From assembly GCA_003013855.2 (NCBI GenBank), contig PVNU02000424.1, forward strand, positions 2,232,001 to 2,296,000: a DNA stretch of 64,000 bases, given 5' to 3'. This stretch comes from Liriodendron chinense (taxonomy: Eukaryota; Streptophyta; Magnoliopsida; Magnoliales; Magnoliaceae). A model generated the notes under the pieces. That model searched no databases and was not told the DNA's origin. It worked only from the letters and a program-made list of their open reading frames with translations. Below are positions 1 to 10,534 of this stretch, one piece after another. How positions within the stretch are numbered: the stretch's first letter is position 1; the number at the start of each line of letters is the position of its first letter. Position numbers and translations under genes: made by a program.

Positions 1-691
1 CTTCTTGAAAGGATCATCCTTGGATAACTAAATTTCGACCGTTTCTTCTTCCGGGAGTTCTTGCCTGATGTGTATCTTCCCCTGGGTCCAGGTTTGTTAC
101 TATCGGAGTATTTGTTGAATCTCTCGAGATCACCATAATAGGAGTTGCCCGGACATTATTTCGATTCTTTCGATCTTGTACCGCAATTTCATAGCATGCC
201 CGAGCTTCTTTCTGATTTCCTCAAACTACTCCCACTCCGTTTGGAGTGGGGAACTTGATGCATAAGTAGAGGGGGTGTAGAGCTGCTCCTATCTTGGTAA
301 GTGAGAGTCGACCTAAGATGACATTATATGCCGACTTTCGATCGAGCATAAGGAAGTTAATGAAAATAGTGACTTTGGTCAAAGCTTCTCCGAATGTGAT
401 GGGAAGGTCAATACTCCCCTCTGGTGCTACCAACTCACTCCTGAAACCGACAAGGGGGGTCAAGACTGGTTTGAATAGATTTCTGGCGAGAGCCATCTTG
501 TTGAAAGTTTCAAGATAAAGGACGTCTGCAGAGCTACCTGTATCTAACATAATATGATGAGTTAAATAATTTGATACCTTTAACGCTACTACGATGGAAT
601 CCTCATGAGAGAAATGGATTCCTTCAGCATCTTCATGAGATGAGGAGATTGGATGATGACTCAAACTTGACGTGCTGGATAATTTCTCCAC
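1..691 (-). pseudogene. Retropepsin-type aspartic protease and linker of Element 1 pol (partial)
   Basis: The open stretch 691-221 contains the active-site motif LDTGSSADVLY and the downstream hydrophobic-Gly motif NVILGRLSL, the signature of a retroviral-type aspartic protease, which would cleave the Gag-Pol polyprotein. The same residues are seen in the protease of Element 2 at 6127-6783. Below 221 the reading frame shifts, but homology to the Element 2 linker before reverse transcriptase (about 6483-6700) continues to the window edge. No reverse transcriptase is visible here; it would lie to the left. Confidence 0.85.
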
Positions 692-2347
692 CCAGTAAAT
701 GTGTTGAGGCTTCTGGCATGCCTTTCGAGTGTACGCTTTCCTAGAGGCTTGGGAATCTCCTCCACAAGCCGGACCACCTGCAATGGTCTGAATTTCACCT
801 GTAGGTTCGACATCTTCCTATGAAGACAATGTTGCGGTGACTTTTTCCTCCGAACTTGATGTTCATGATGCGCTGGCGCATCAGATTCTTTGGGCGAATG
901 ATCTTACATGCAATATAGTCTTGGAGGTTTCCCTTTCGAATGAGGGCTTCAATCTGGTCTTTAAGAGATATACAATCTTGGGTATTGTGCCCATGATCCT
1001 TATGGAAGTAACAGAACTTCCTTTTGTCTCTTTGTTCGGGATCCGATTTGATCCTCGGAGGCCATTTAACATATGATTTATGTTTAATCTCCATCAGTAC
1101 CTTTTTTGGAGACTGATTGAGAGGCGTATAATTACGATATTTCCCAAGGTAAGACTTCTTTAGAGAGCAATCTCGTCGATCACGCCAATACTTCCTGTCT
1201 ACTGGAGAAATTTCCTCAGACTTTTGCTTCTTCCCTTGAATACCATGACAAGCCAAAGCTACTTCTTCAGCGTTAATATATTTTTAAGCTTTGGCCTAAA
1301 ACTTGATCATTGTTTTAGGAGGATTTTTATCCAGGGCGAATCGGAATTTTTCGCTCGCAATGCCTGCTAGAAGGGCAATGAGACCCTTATCTTCAGTATA
1401 ACCCTCGGTTTGGACTGCTTCTGTAGTAAATCGGACTGTGAAGTCTTTAATTGTCTCTCCATGCTGCTGCTTCAGATCTAATAGATGAGATATATGTTTT
1501 TTGGTACAGATGCTTCCCATGAACTGAGAAAGAAAAAGATCCGATAATTGAGAGAAGAATTCTATGGATCAAGGCTTCAGACCATGAAACCAAGTATGTG
1601 TTGCGTCCTTTAGAGTTAAAGAAAAAGCCTTGCACATAATTTCCAAGCTATATCCTTCTGGCTCCTTGAGAGATCTACATGTCTCCAGATGCTCGAGGGC
1701 GTTCGATATTTTTTAGGCAAAGGAGCCTCCATTACCTCGCGCGTAAAAGTAGGTTCAGATCAATAGATTAATGCCAGAGTGGATGTCAGGAGGTTAAAAT
1801 GATATCGCTGTTCAATATTAGTGAAACGATCCTCGATTCTCCTGAGATCTCCTTCCCAAGGCAAAATATAACTGAATGTTTCGACATCAAGTTATTCTTC
1901 AGGTCGGCACTATCGAGAAGTATTGGAATGGATAGATTGCGGGTATTGATTAAGAATTTGATTACCGCGAGATATACGGTTTGGAGGAGGATTTGCCTGA
2001 ACTTGCGGTTCATCTAGGGAGTGTCTAGAAGTCGCAAGCGCGGGTTGTAATGGCGGTCCTTCCGGAGCTTCCAGCAGTTCAGGAAAATGTTGATCAAACC
2101 GATTAAAGAGGGTTTGAAACCGAGCTTGGAGAGTGAGGAGCGTATCTTCGACAAAGCATATAATACCGTCGAAGCCACCGGATATATCTTGGAATGAATT
2201 TTGCGATATGGAATCAGGCTGATTGGGCTGTACCGGAGGAATTCCTGGCGGTGCAGCTTTGGAGAGGTTAGGATTTGGCTCAGAAACATCTGCTGGAGGC
2301 AACATTTACTTTGAAGTGGAAGGATGAGTCATTTTCTTAGGAGGCAT
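692..2347 (-). pseudogene. gag of Element 1, broken by frameshifts
   Basis: The start is the ATG at 2347 (MPPKK, shared with Element 2). Pieces in order: a proline-rich N-terminus (about 2305-1910), the conserved gag core with LKQQHGETIKDFTVRFTTEA (about 1520-1296), and a nucleocapsid part (1256-795) with the variant zinc knuckle CYFHKDHGHNTQDC (C-X2-H-X4-H-X4-C), which binds RNA during packaging. The pieces lie in different frames and are separated by stops, so no full Gag could be made. The protein would form the virus-like particle. Homology to gag at 4382-6120 is clear by eye. Confidence 0.85.
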
Positions 2348-2390
2348 AGTGGGAGGTAACAATTGGTAATGAGAACGAATTGAATACTCG

Positions 2391-2410
2391 TTCTCACAGA
2401 CGGCGCCAAT
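2391..2410 (-). promoter_or_regulatory. Primer-binding site of Element 1
   Basis: On the minus strand, directly after the LTR end (...ATTAACA), is TTGGCGCCGTCTGTGAGAA. The first part, TGGCGCCGT, matches the complement of the 3' end of plant tRNA-Asp, the primer used by many Tat and Athila elements; the rest departs from it. The same site is present in Element 2 (4310). Confidence 0.65.
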
Positions 2411-2411
2411 T

Positions 2412-3157
2412 TGTTAATGTCAGATTCTGGTAACAGGTTCCTCCTCGAGTATACGCCCTTCTTGAAGTGAGCTCCCTTCCAAACCTAAAAGCCAAAGAGG
2501 AAAACTAAAGGTGGTTGGTACTTGGCTGTTGGCCCTTCGAAGCCTAAGTTAGAGATGGCTTGAGAGTAAGATGAAGTGTGAAACGTGGGCTTAGAGATTG
2601 TCTACCTTTACCATTTGTGGGACTATCTATTTATGCAAATTCGGGTGATCCAGTCCGTTACATAAGCTATTAAGATCACTCCTGACTTGAGGGGGTAAGG
2701 TGCTTATCCTTTTAATTCTCAGATAAGGAGCTAGCCTGATCAGATTAGACATCTAGCTTATTACGTTCCTTGATGGAGATCCCTTGTGGTTCGGAGCTAT
2801 AAGCAGAAGTAAGCCAAAACCAGCCTATATGGGTGCTAGTACTATGAGACGAGGGACGTCCTTACCAGATGACCAGAGTTTCTCGTAGAATGGCGACGTC
2901 CGTGCTTGATGACCAGAGACCAGGGCTGCTCAGATAACGGGGGTGTCCCCACTCAACGACCAGAGACTAGACCTGCTCGCAATTTATGGAAACCGGAGGC
3001 GCTCGTGGGTCGTATATACATGACCATAAAGACGTTTGAGGTCTGTAGGCTTCGAGTTCCTTCAATGACCAACTTTACTCTATAATAGAGGCCAGAGCTT
3101 CTAATAAGAGTTATGGCTTGTAGACCTTTTCTCTTCTCTTTCTTATCGAAGATATGC
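2412..3157 (-). repeat. LTR of Element 1 (5' LTR in minus orientation, outer end unresolved)
   Basis: The LTR's inner end is set by TGTTAATGTCAG at 2412, which on the minus strand reads ...CTGACATTAACA just before the primer-binding site. On the minus strand a TATA-like CATAAATAG lies at 2635-2627, which would leave R-U5 of a little over 200 bp. The U3 side runs right at least to 3157, where Element 2 interrupts the sequence. No open frame worth naming is present. Confidence 0.6.
2627..2635 (-). promoter_or_regulatory. TATA-like box in the LTR of Element 1
   Basis: The minus strand reads CATAAATAG, about 215 bp before the LTR end, a sensible spacing for an LTR promoter. This is a sequence match only. 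Confidence 0.35.
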
Positions 3158-3202
3158 TGTTATAGGCAAAATGGAGATCAACTTAGCTGCTAAAATTTTA
3201 CA

Positions 3203-3492
3203 CGGACGCCCATCCGATTCTCGAGATCATCTGATCATGAGTCGCAGATTGGGTAAGTACGGGACGCCCGTCCGACTCTCGAGATCATCTGATCATGAGT
3301 CGCAAATTGGGTAAGTGCGGGACACCCGTCCGACTCTCGAGATCATCTGATCATGAGTCGCAGATTGGGTAAGTGCGGGACGCCCGTCCGACTCTCGAGA
3401 TCATCTGATCATGAGTCGCAGATTGGGTAAGTGCGGGACGCCCATTCGACTCTCGAGATCATCTGAGCGAGAGTCGCAGAATTGATAAATAC
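3203..3492 (+). repeat. 58-bp tandem repeat, 5 units, in U3 of the 5' LTR
   Basis: Units start at 3203, 3261, 3319, 3377 and 3435. Each carries the core CTCGAGATCATCTGATCATG, which contains the nested palindromes CTCGAG and ATGATCAT-like words. A degenerate sixth unit follows to about 3541. The array lies upstream of the TATA box, where LTR enhancers usually sit, so a regulatory role is possible but not shown. Confidence 0.95.
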
Positions 3493-3677
3493 GGAGCAGC
3501 TATTCGCAAGTCTCGAGTTCTCATAGCCGATAGTCAAATACGGCAAAGCAAAATCCGCGAGCAGACCTTCTCGTAAGTCGTTGAAAGGTGTTACGTCTAA
3601 ATAAGCGAGCACTTGGACTCGCGACCATATTCCAACATGCGAACAGCTTTTCCGCGGTGACACCTTTTAGCCTTCAG

Positions 3678-3830
3678 TACCAGCACCCGATTCCCGTCGA
3701 GCAGCTTGTTCAATCCCTCTGCGATACCAAGCAGGGCTACACCCAGTTCGGTGGTTTCCGTCCCGTCGGCGTCTCCTTCCTTTTCGCCGGCTATGACTCC
3801 AACTACGGTTTCCAGCTCTACATGAGCGAT
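3678..3830 (+). pseudogene. Captured fragment of a 20S proteasome alpha-subunit gene (PSMA4/PAC type) in the 5' LTR
   Basis: 51 codons encode a peptide with EQLVQSLCDTKQGYTQFGG, then GVSFLFAGYDSNYGFQLYMSD. This is the conserved central region of the alpha-type subunit called PSMA4 in animals and PAC1 in Arabidopsis, part of the outer ring of the 20S proteasome. The open frame runs from 3588 to a stop at 3864-3866, but similarity is limited to this block; just upstream, PFSLQYQ is only loosely like the host protein. The N-terminal activation helix and the rest of the fold are missing, so it cannot form a subunit. Third codon positions are about 76% G or C (39 of 51, counted), unlike the gag-pol of the same element. 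It sits in U3 on the sense strand and recurs in the 3' LTR, so it was already carried when this copy inserted. Confidence 0.9.
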
Positions 3831-4070
3831 CAGCGCTATTACTATGCCTACCAGCGGCCCGTATAGGTCGGGTTTGGGCTTATCTTCTCTTGTGGTTCCG
3901 AATCTCAAGGGATTGCTATCAAGGAACGTGATTGCCAAAATAAGTCATCGGGTTAGATCTCGTCTCCAAGGATAAGGATCTTATCCCACGAAATCAGCGG
4001 CATCTCGGTATCGTACACGAAATTAGCGGGATCTCGATATCTTACGTGACAGATGGGATCGCTCCAGATC

Positions 4071-4079
4071 TATATAAAG
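4071..4079 (+). promoter_or_regulatory. TATA box of the 5' LTR of Element 2
   Basis: TATATAAAG, 228 bp before the end of the LTR, and identical in the 3' LTR at 14190. This is the likely start-site signal for the genomic RNA. Confidence 0.75.
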
Positions 4080-4309
4080 AGGTGACTCCATTAAGAGAAA
4101 CGTACACACGATATTCAATCTCTGGCCTGTTTTTGCCTGGTTATTCTTCTTCTTGCTTCGGCCTGACTTAAGCATCGGAGGGCTAACGGCTGGACGCCAG
4201 CCACCCTTAGTTGCTTTCTGTCTTCTTTCAGGTCCGACGGAGGAAGGTATCTGTTGGAGAGAAGGTGAACGTCCAGAGGATCCAGTTACAAAATCTAATG
4301 TTAACAGTT

Positions 4310-4327
4310 TGGCGCCGTCTGTGGGAA
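4310..4327 (+). promoter_or_regulatory. Primer-binding site of Element 2
   Basis: TGGCGCCGTCTGTGGGAA begins three bases after the LTR end. The first nine bases fit the complement of the 3' end of tRNA-Asp; the remainder does not, so the primer assignment is tentative. Confidence 0.7.
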
Positions 4328-4381
4328 CGACTTGATCGTCAAAATCAATCAGTTCTAACCACCGATAAAAATCCTTCGGCG

Positions 4382-6120
4382 ATGCCTCCTAAAAAAGGCT
4401 GTTCATCCTTCGACTTCAAGGCAGGCACCACCTCCGCCCGATGAGACGGAATCCGTACCTACCCTTCCACCTGCCTCGACGAACATCCCTCAAGGATCCC
4501 CAAATATGCCATCAGCAAACCCATTATTGGAAGCTTCTGGAAATCAAGACGTGTCCTGCGTTTCCTCGGAAACACTCTCCTAACTCTAAATGTCGGAGTT
4601 CAGGCCCTGTCGAATCGGCTTGATCAGCATTTCCCCGAACCGCAGAGACAAGCCTCCGAAAGGTTACCACCGCAGCCCATACCAGTGGCATCCAGACATT
4701 CTATGGACGAACCACAGGTCCCACCACTTGGCAGCCATCTCCCTGTGCCGTCTCCACATTCTATACATTTTAGTTCATCTCGACAACCTCAACCTCAGGG
4801 CTCCACTGCCGAAACATCAAGCTATACCCTACCATGGGAAGGAGATCTCAAAAGAATTCATGATCGTTTTGATGTCATAGAACAGCGATACCAGGTAAAT
4901 CGGCCATCTACCATCATGGCGGCGATACATCAATCCGAGTCTCCCTTTACTAGCGAGGTTATGGAGGCACCATTACCTAAAAAGTATCGAACGCCCGTTA
5001 TCACCCCGTATACAGGTATTGGTGATCCTCTTGAACACCTAGAAACATACAGGTCTCTCATGGAATTGGAGGGACATGGCTCAGAAATCATGTGTAGGGC
5101 TTTTTCCCTAACATTGAAAGAAGCAGCTCGTACGTGGTTCCGGGGATTAAAGCCTCGTTCCATCAGCTCCTTTTCCCAGCTATCGGAGATATTCCTTTCT
5201 CAATTCATGGGAAGCATTCGCATTAAGAAGCCAGCCTCCCATCTAATGAATTTAAAACAGCAGCATGGGGAGACAATAAAGGAGTTCACAGTACGATTCA
5301 CCGCTGAAGCCGTTTAAACTGAAGGTTATACTGAAGAAAAAGGGCTCGCAGCCCTCATAGCAGGAATAACGAGTGAGAAATTCAGGTTTGCCTTGGATAA
5401 AAGCCCGCCGAAAACTATGGCAAAATTCCAAGCCAAAGCCCAGAAATATATCAATGCAGAAGAAGTCGCATTGACGCGTCATGGAATACAAGGTAAGAAA
5501 CGCAAGCCAGAGGGAACCTCTACTGCAGATAGAAAGAATCGTCGTGATCAGCGCGACCGTTCTCCCAAGAAGCCTTATTCTGGTAAATATTATAACTACA
5601 CTCCTCTCAATCGATCTCATGAAAAGGTTTTAATGGAGATTAAACACAAGCCATACGTGAAGTGGCCTGCAAAGATCAAATCCGATCTCGAGAAAAGAGA
5701 CAAGAGCAAATTCTGTTACTTCCACAAAGATCACGGGCATAGAACCCAAGACTGCATCTCTCTACGAGATCATATTGAAGCCCTTATTCGAAAACGCCAT
5801 CTCCAGGATTATGTTGCTCGTAAAAATCGATCACCAGAAAGGGCGAATACCTCGTCTCGCCAAAAGGAACAATCTCATCATCAAACTGACCAAGAGGACG
5901 CTGAGCTTACGGGAGAAATCCGCACCATCATCGGAGGACCAGCTTGCGGGGGCGATTCTCAAGCTTCAAGAAAAGCATATGCTCGAAAGGCGTCCAAAGA
6001 ACCCCAGCAAATCTACTGGCTGGAACAGACGTCTAGCTCGTCAAGAACCAGCCATCCTCCAATTTCCTTCACTCTCGAAGATGCAAAGGGAATTCACTTC
6101 CCTCACGAAGACTCATCGTA
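4382..6120 (+). pseudogene. gag of Element 2, with frameshifts and one nonsense codon
   Basis: Gag builds the virus-like particle. The start chosen is ATG at 4382 (MPPKK), as in Element 1. The N-terminal, proline-rich 300 bp has lost its frame (stop at 4442 and others). From 4685 the conserved core is readable: LMELEGHGSEIMCRAFSL, WFRGLKPRSISSFSQL, then LKQQHGETIKEFTVRF. An in-frame TAA at 5315 stands where the Element 1 gag has CAA (Gln). After that, 5393-6121 is open and carries the zinc knuckle CYFHKDHGHRTQDC. Near 6114 one base is missing relative to Element 1, so gag and protease, which should be continuous, fall in frames 2 and 1. Confidence 0.9.
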
Positions 6121-6126
6121 GTCACA

Positions 6127-6783
6127 TTGAAGGTATCAAATTATCTGACACATCGAATTATGGTGGATACAGGTAGCTCAGCCGATATTCTATACTTGGA
6201 GGCTTTCAACAAAATGGCACTTGCCAGAAGCCTTCTCAAGCCAGTATCGACCCCCCTCGTCGTCTTCGGAGGTGAGGTAGTAACGCCTGAAGGAAGCATC
6301 GATCTCCCAGTTACTTTTGGAGAAAGTCCAGCGAAGACCACCGTCTTCATAAACTTCCTCGTGGTGGACCGAAAATCAGCGTATAGCGCCATTTTGGGGC
6401 GGTCGTCTCTTACTAAGGTCGGGGCAGCCTTGCACCCTTCATATCTGTGTGTCAAATTTCCTACCCCAAATGGTATCGGGGTCGTGCGAGGAAGTCAGCA
6501 GGAGGCACGGTCTTACTATCAGATAGCCCTACAGGATCGGAAGAAGGCTCAAGCAACACCCGTTATGGGGATAGCACAAGGTTCACCCAACTTTCCCACC
6601 AATACCTCGTTGGATCCGAGAGAGAATGCTCTTAAATCAGGAACTCCTGGGGAGGAAACAGTGGCGATTCACTTAACCAAAGGTGACCCATCCAGGGTCG
6701 TATACATTGGATCCTCTTTAACCAGTGTCCATCATGAAGGTCTGGTCCGTTTCCTCACCGAATACCAGGACGTGTTCTCTTAG
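6127..6783 (+). pseudogene. Aspartic protease domain of Element 2 pol
   Basis: Carries the active-site motif VDTGSSADILY at about residues 13-23 of this piece and the partner motif SAILGRSSL about 80 residues later, as in retropepsins. It would process Gag-Pol. The frame (frame 1) is shared with the reverse transcriptase and integrase downstream, so pol was one reading frame. The piece ends at TAG (6781-6783), where the context FS-stop-SHKDMPGI suggests a lost Trp codon (TGG to TAG). Confidence 0.9.
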
Positions 6784-7650
6784 TCTCATAAAGATATGCC
6801 AGGCATCGACCCCAATGTCATTGTACATCGTCTCAATATCGACCCGAAACATAAGCCCGTACACCAGCGTCGACATGCCTTCACTACAGAAAGACAAATG
6901 GCGATCAAGGCTGAAGTCGAGAAGCTACTCACGGTCAATTTCATAAAAGAAGTAGACTACCCAGAGTGGGTCGCGAACGTGGTCCTCGTCCGGAAAGCTA
7001 ATGGCAAATGGAGAATGTGTGTCGACTATTCAGACTTAAACAAAGCATGCCCCAAAGATAGCTTCCCGACCCCGCTGATTGACCAGTTGGTCGATTCAAC
7101 AGCTGGACACGCTCTGCTCAGTTTTATGGATGCTTATTCTGGTTACAATCAGATCATGATGCATCCACCTGATAGCCAGCATACCGCTTTCATCACAGAT
7201 CGGGGATTATATTGCTACCAGGTAATGTCGTTCGGCCTTAAAAATGCAGGGGCCACTTATCAACGTCTCGTCAACAAAATATTCGCTGCTTAAATCGGTA
7301 GGAATATGGAAGTTTATGTTGATGATATGCTCGTGAAAAGCACCGTAGAAGATGATCATATTTCTGATCTTCGAGAAGCCTTCGACCTAATGAGGAAGTA
7401 TCAAATGAAATTGAACCCAGAAAAATGTGCGTTTGGAGTGTCTGCAGGAAAGTTTCTTGGGTTCATGGTCGGCCAGCGCGGAATCGAGGCAAATCCTGAA
7501 AAGATAAAAGCATTGATAGAGATGAAATCCCCCACCACTCTGAAGGATGTCCAGCGTCTGGCTGGTCGCATCGCATCATTGAACAGGTTCATCTCGCGAG
7601 CATCTGACAAGTGCTTACCATTCTTCAAACTCCTTCGTGCAACGGCCAAG
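6784..7650 (+). pseudogene. Reverse transcriptase domain of Element 2 pol
   Basis: Motifs in order: RKANGKWRMCVDYSDLNKAC (about 6990), FMDAYSGYNQI (about 7125), QVMSFGLKNAGATYQRLVNK (about 7220) and the catalytic YVDDMLVKS (7315-7341), with the two Asp of the polymerase active site intact. It copies the element RNA into DNA. A TAA at 7291-7293, between the GLKNAGATYQ and YVDD motifs, stands where Gln is expected before IGRNMEVYVDD, so the domain is split. This is the segment with the clearest gypsy identity. Confidence 0.95.
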
Positions 7651-8540
7651 TCTGATTGGAAATGGACACCACAGTGTGAAGAGGCTTTTCAACAATTGAA
7701 GCTATACATGAGCACACCCCCCATCTTATCTAAACCTGTAGCACATGAGCAACTCATTCTTTATCTCTCTGTGTCTACCACGGCCGTTAGCGCCACTTTA
7801 ATAAGAGAAGATTTCGGGGTACAAAGGCCCGTTTATTATATCAGTCGAGCAATGGTTGATGCAGAAACTAGGTATTCTGATATGGAGAAGCTGGCCCTGG
7901 CTTTAGTTACGGCAACTCGAAAACTGCGACCATACTTTCAAGCCCACGCTATTTTAGTACCAACGAATCATCCACTGCGGCAAGTCCTTCAAAAGCCTGA
8001 GGCTTCCGAACGCTTAACTAAATGGGCAGTCGAGATCAGCGAGCACGATATTTCATTCTGCCCTAGGACCGCGGTAAAGGGCCAGGCCGTGGCTGACTTC
8101 ATCGCCGAATTCACATACTCTCCTGATGATAATACCATGACCAGCGACCAGCCTCCTTGGTCACTCTTCGTGGACGGGTCGTCGCGGGCCAGTGGCAGTG
8201 GAGCGGGCCTGATTTTAGTGGCTCCCGACGGGTCGCATTTCCAATATGCTCTGCGTTTCGATTCTCGTATCTCAAATAATGAAGCAGAATATGAAGCCCT
8301 GATCGTCGGCCTCGAATTGGCCATTGTCCTTGCAATTCAGAATCTGTCAATTCATAGCGACTCTCAGCTCATTGTCAACCAAGTCCTTGGTGAATTCGAG
8401 GCCAAAGAAGAAAGGATAGCCTTCTACAAGTCTCGTGTCCTCATCCTGCTCGCAAAACTAAAGACTTATGAAATAATTCATATTCCTCGCGAGAAGAACC
8501 AACTTGCCGATTCCCTGGCAAAGCTTGCCTCTGCATCAGA
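7651..8540 (+). pseudogene. RNase H plus archaeal-type second RNase H of Element 2 pol
   Basis: Two successive RNase H-like domains follow the polymerase. The first (about 7650-8100) has the gypsy pattern VYYISRAMVDAETRYSDMEK and NHPLRQVLQKPEA, with its catalytic DxS replaced (LILYLSVSTTAVSATLI), as is usual when a second domain takes over. The second (about 8150-8540) has WSLFVDGSS, NNEAEYEALIVGLELA, HSDSQLIVNQV and NQLADSLAKLA, supplying the Asp-Glu-Asp-Asp set of archaeal-type RNase H. This doubling is a hallmark of the Tat branch. The frame is open throughout. Confidence 0.9.
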
Positions 8541-8559
8541 ATCTGAGTTATCACATTCG

Positions 8560-9864
8560 GTCCCCATCGAGCATCGTCAAAACCTAAGTATCGACCACGC
8601 AACTCTCGAGCAAGTAATATCGGTACAATCATCCCAATGCTGGATGGATCCCATCATCCTGTATCTCAGAGACGGATACCTACCAGAGGACAAAAAAGCT
8701 GTAAGACAAATTCGCCTTCGAGCCGCCAGGTGTACCTTGCAAGACGGAATATTATTGCGCAAGAGCTTTTCCTTGCCCTATTTAAGGTGTCTTCATCCAG
8801 AAGAAGCCCTTCGTGTTCTAGACGAAGTACACCAGGGGGCATGTGGTAATCACCCCAGGGGGCGATCCCTAGCATATAAGGCGATGCGGCAAGGATATTA
8901 TTGGCCCACTATGAAAGCAGACGCAATTGAATTTTCTAAAAAATGTGATAAGTGCCAACGATATTCACCTATACCTCATGTACCGTCCTAGCGGATGACT
9001 CCAGTTGATAGCCCTTGGCCTTTCGCTCAGTGGGGGGTCGATATCATCGGGCCCTTACCCATGGGAAATGAACAAAATAAGTTCGCGATTGTAGCGGTTG
9101 ATTACTTCACCAAATGGGCCGAGGCAGAACCATTAGCCAAGATTACTGAGAAACAAACTACCAAGTTTATATGGAGAAATATTATATGCCGTTATGGACT
9201 CCCCCACACTATAATCACCGACAATGGAACGCAATTCGACAACGCAGCCTTTGACGAATTTTGTGAAAAGTGGAAGATACGTAATCTTCGCACTTCTTCA
9301 TATCATCCTCAGGCGAATGGGCAGGTCGAGGCAGTGAATAAAATCATCAAACACCACTTAAAGACTAAATTAGGCGAATGTAAAGGTATGTGGCCAGAAC
9401 TTTTGCCAGAAGTATTATGGGCATATAGGACTACAACTCGTACATCAACGGGTGAAACCCCCTTTTCCTTAGCATTTGGTGTCGACACAGTAGTACCAGT
9501 GGAAATTCAAGTGCCCTTGTATCGGATCGAGCAATATGACCCCGCGAGTAATCAGGAAGACCTTCGCCTTCATCTCGATCTCTTGGAAGAACGTAGAAAC
9601 GCCTCCCAAGTACGAGCGGCAGCATATCAACAATGTATTGCTCGTTATCGAAATGCCAAGGTTCGACCTAGATCCTTCCAGCTTGGAGATTTGGTCCTAA
9701 GGCAAAAACTCGGAGTCCCTTCTCGTTCGCTGGATCCAAATTGGGAAGGCCCTTATCGGGTTATTAGGATTGTGCGACCCGGTACCTATTATCTTGAAGA
9801 CATGCAGGGAAAGCCCGTACGTCGCCCTTGGCATGTGGAACACTTGCTACGATATTATCCCTAG
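8560..9864 (+). pseudogene. Integrase of Element 2 pol, split by one stop
   Basis: The zinc-binding HHCC domain is at about 8825-8965 (VHQGACGNHPRG..., CDKCQRY). A TAG at 8989-8991 interrupts the frame, and the catalytic core follows from 8995: GVDIIGPLPMG (first Asp), TDNGTQFDN (second Asp), and YHPQANGQVEAVNK (Glu). The C-terminal part has NWEGPYRVIRI, the GPY/F module, and ends at 9862-9864. No chromodomain follows, which fits Tat and excludes a chromovirus. It would insert the DNA copy and make the 5-bp duplication seen at the element's ends. Confidence 0.93.
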
Positions 9865-10070
9865 ATTCAATGTAGTTCATAACAACATTTTATGAATAAA
9901 GCGGAAGATATCTTTTGGTCGCTACTCCATTTACTTGGACAAGAATAGCCCTGAAGAGGATGCATACAATCCCTTGGCCAATTACCTACCTTTGGTAGGG
10001 TTTAATTCACCTAGGATGGTCGCATTTCCATTTTATGGGTGACCATCCTACCCTCGATAAACTTGGAGTC

Positions 10071-10362
10071 TCAATCGATAGATCAGTTTATCTCTACGAA
10101 GGTATGGTCATCACGACCCCCCGGGTTGAGCACAATACATTTCTCAATCGATAAATCAGTCTATCTCCACGAGGGTATGGTCGTCATGACCCCTCGGATT
10201 GAGCACATTACATCTCTCAATCGATAGATCAGTCTATCTCCACGAGGGCATGGTCGCTATGACCCCCCGGATTGAGCACGTTACATCTCCCAATCGATAG
10301 ATCAGTCTATCTCCACGAGGGCATGGTCGCTACGACCCCCCGGGTTGAGCATAACTCATTGC
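10071..10362 (+). repeat. 73-bp tandem repeat, 4 units, between integrase and the antisense gene
   Basis: Units start at 10071, 10144, 10217 and 10290, an exact 73-bp period. Each has TCAATCGATAGATCAG, then CTATCTCCACGAGGG and GACCCCCCGG(G/A)TTGAGCA. Tat elements often carry short tandem arrays in the 3' untranslated region. The stretch 9865-10070 before it shows no gene. Confidence 0.95.
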
Positions 10363-10534
10363 AACAGGAAAGCATTTAGTGCACAAAGGAAAAGAAAGTA
10401 AACAAGAACGAGAAGGCATTCATTGCATGAAAGGGAGAGTAAACGAGGATAACACTTCCAAAAATATCTTTTCATTGATGATAAATGTTTACAATATCTG
10501 CTCGCGGATACAAGAGAGGAAAACAAAAAGAAAA

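Larger units (their letters stand above)
1..3157 (-). mobile_element. Element 1: Tat-lineage Ty3/gypsy retrotransposon, 5' part only
   Basis: Read on the minus strand, this stretch has an LTR end, a primer-binding site, gag and the aspartic protease in the order expected of a gypsy element; the rest of pol lies beyond the left edge. The coding part is collinear with the Tat element at 3158-14425 and clearly the same family, but the gag is broken in several places, so this is a decayed copy. Its LTR side was hit by Element 2, which inserted at TATGC (3153-3157). I could not find the outer end of its LTR, either before 3157 or after 14430, so its full extent is uncertain. Confidence 0.85.
3158..4306 (+). 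repeat. 5' LTR of Element 2
   Basis: 1149 bp, beginning TGTTATAGG and ending GTTAACA. It contains, in order, five 58-bp tandem units, a captured proteasome gene fragment, and a TATA box at 4071. Compared with the 3' LTR it is 115 bp shorter, which is exactly two 58-bp units less one base (the 3' copy lost one base in its last unit). Confidence 0.95.

Noticed and set aside
3203..3492. Regular 58-bp repeats considered as a CRISPR-like array
   Set aside because: Whole units repeat with no unique spacers, and they lie inside an LTR of a plant retrotransposon.
3409..3938. Open frames on the minus strand through the LTR (and their copies at 13471-14057)
   Set aside because: They are antisense shadows of the tandem units and of the proteasome fragment; they repeat only because the LTRs are copies.
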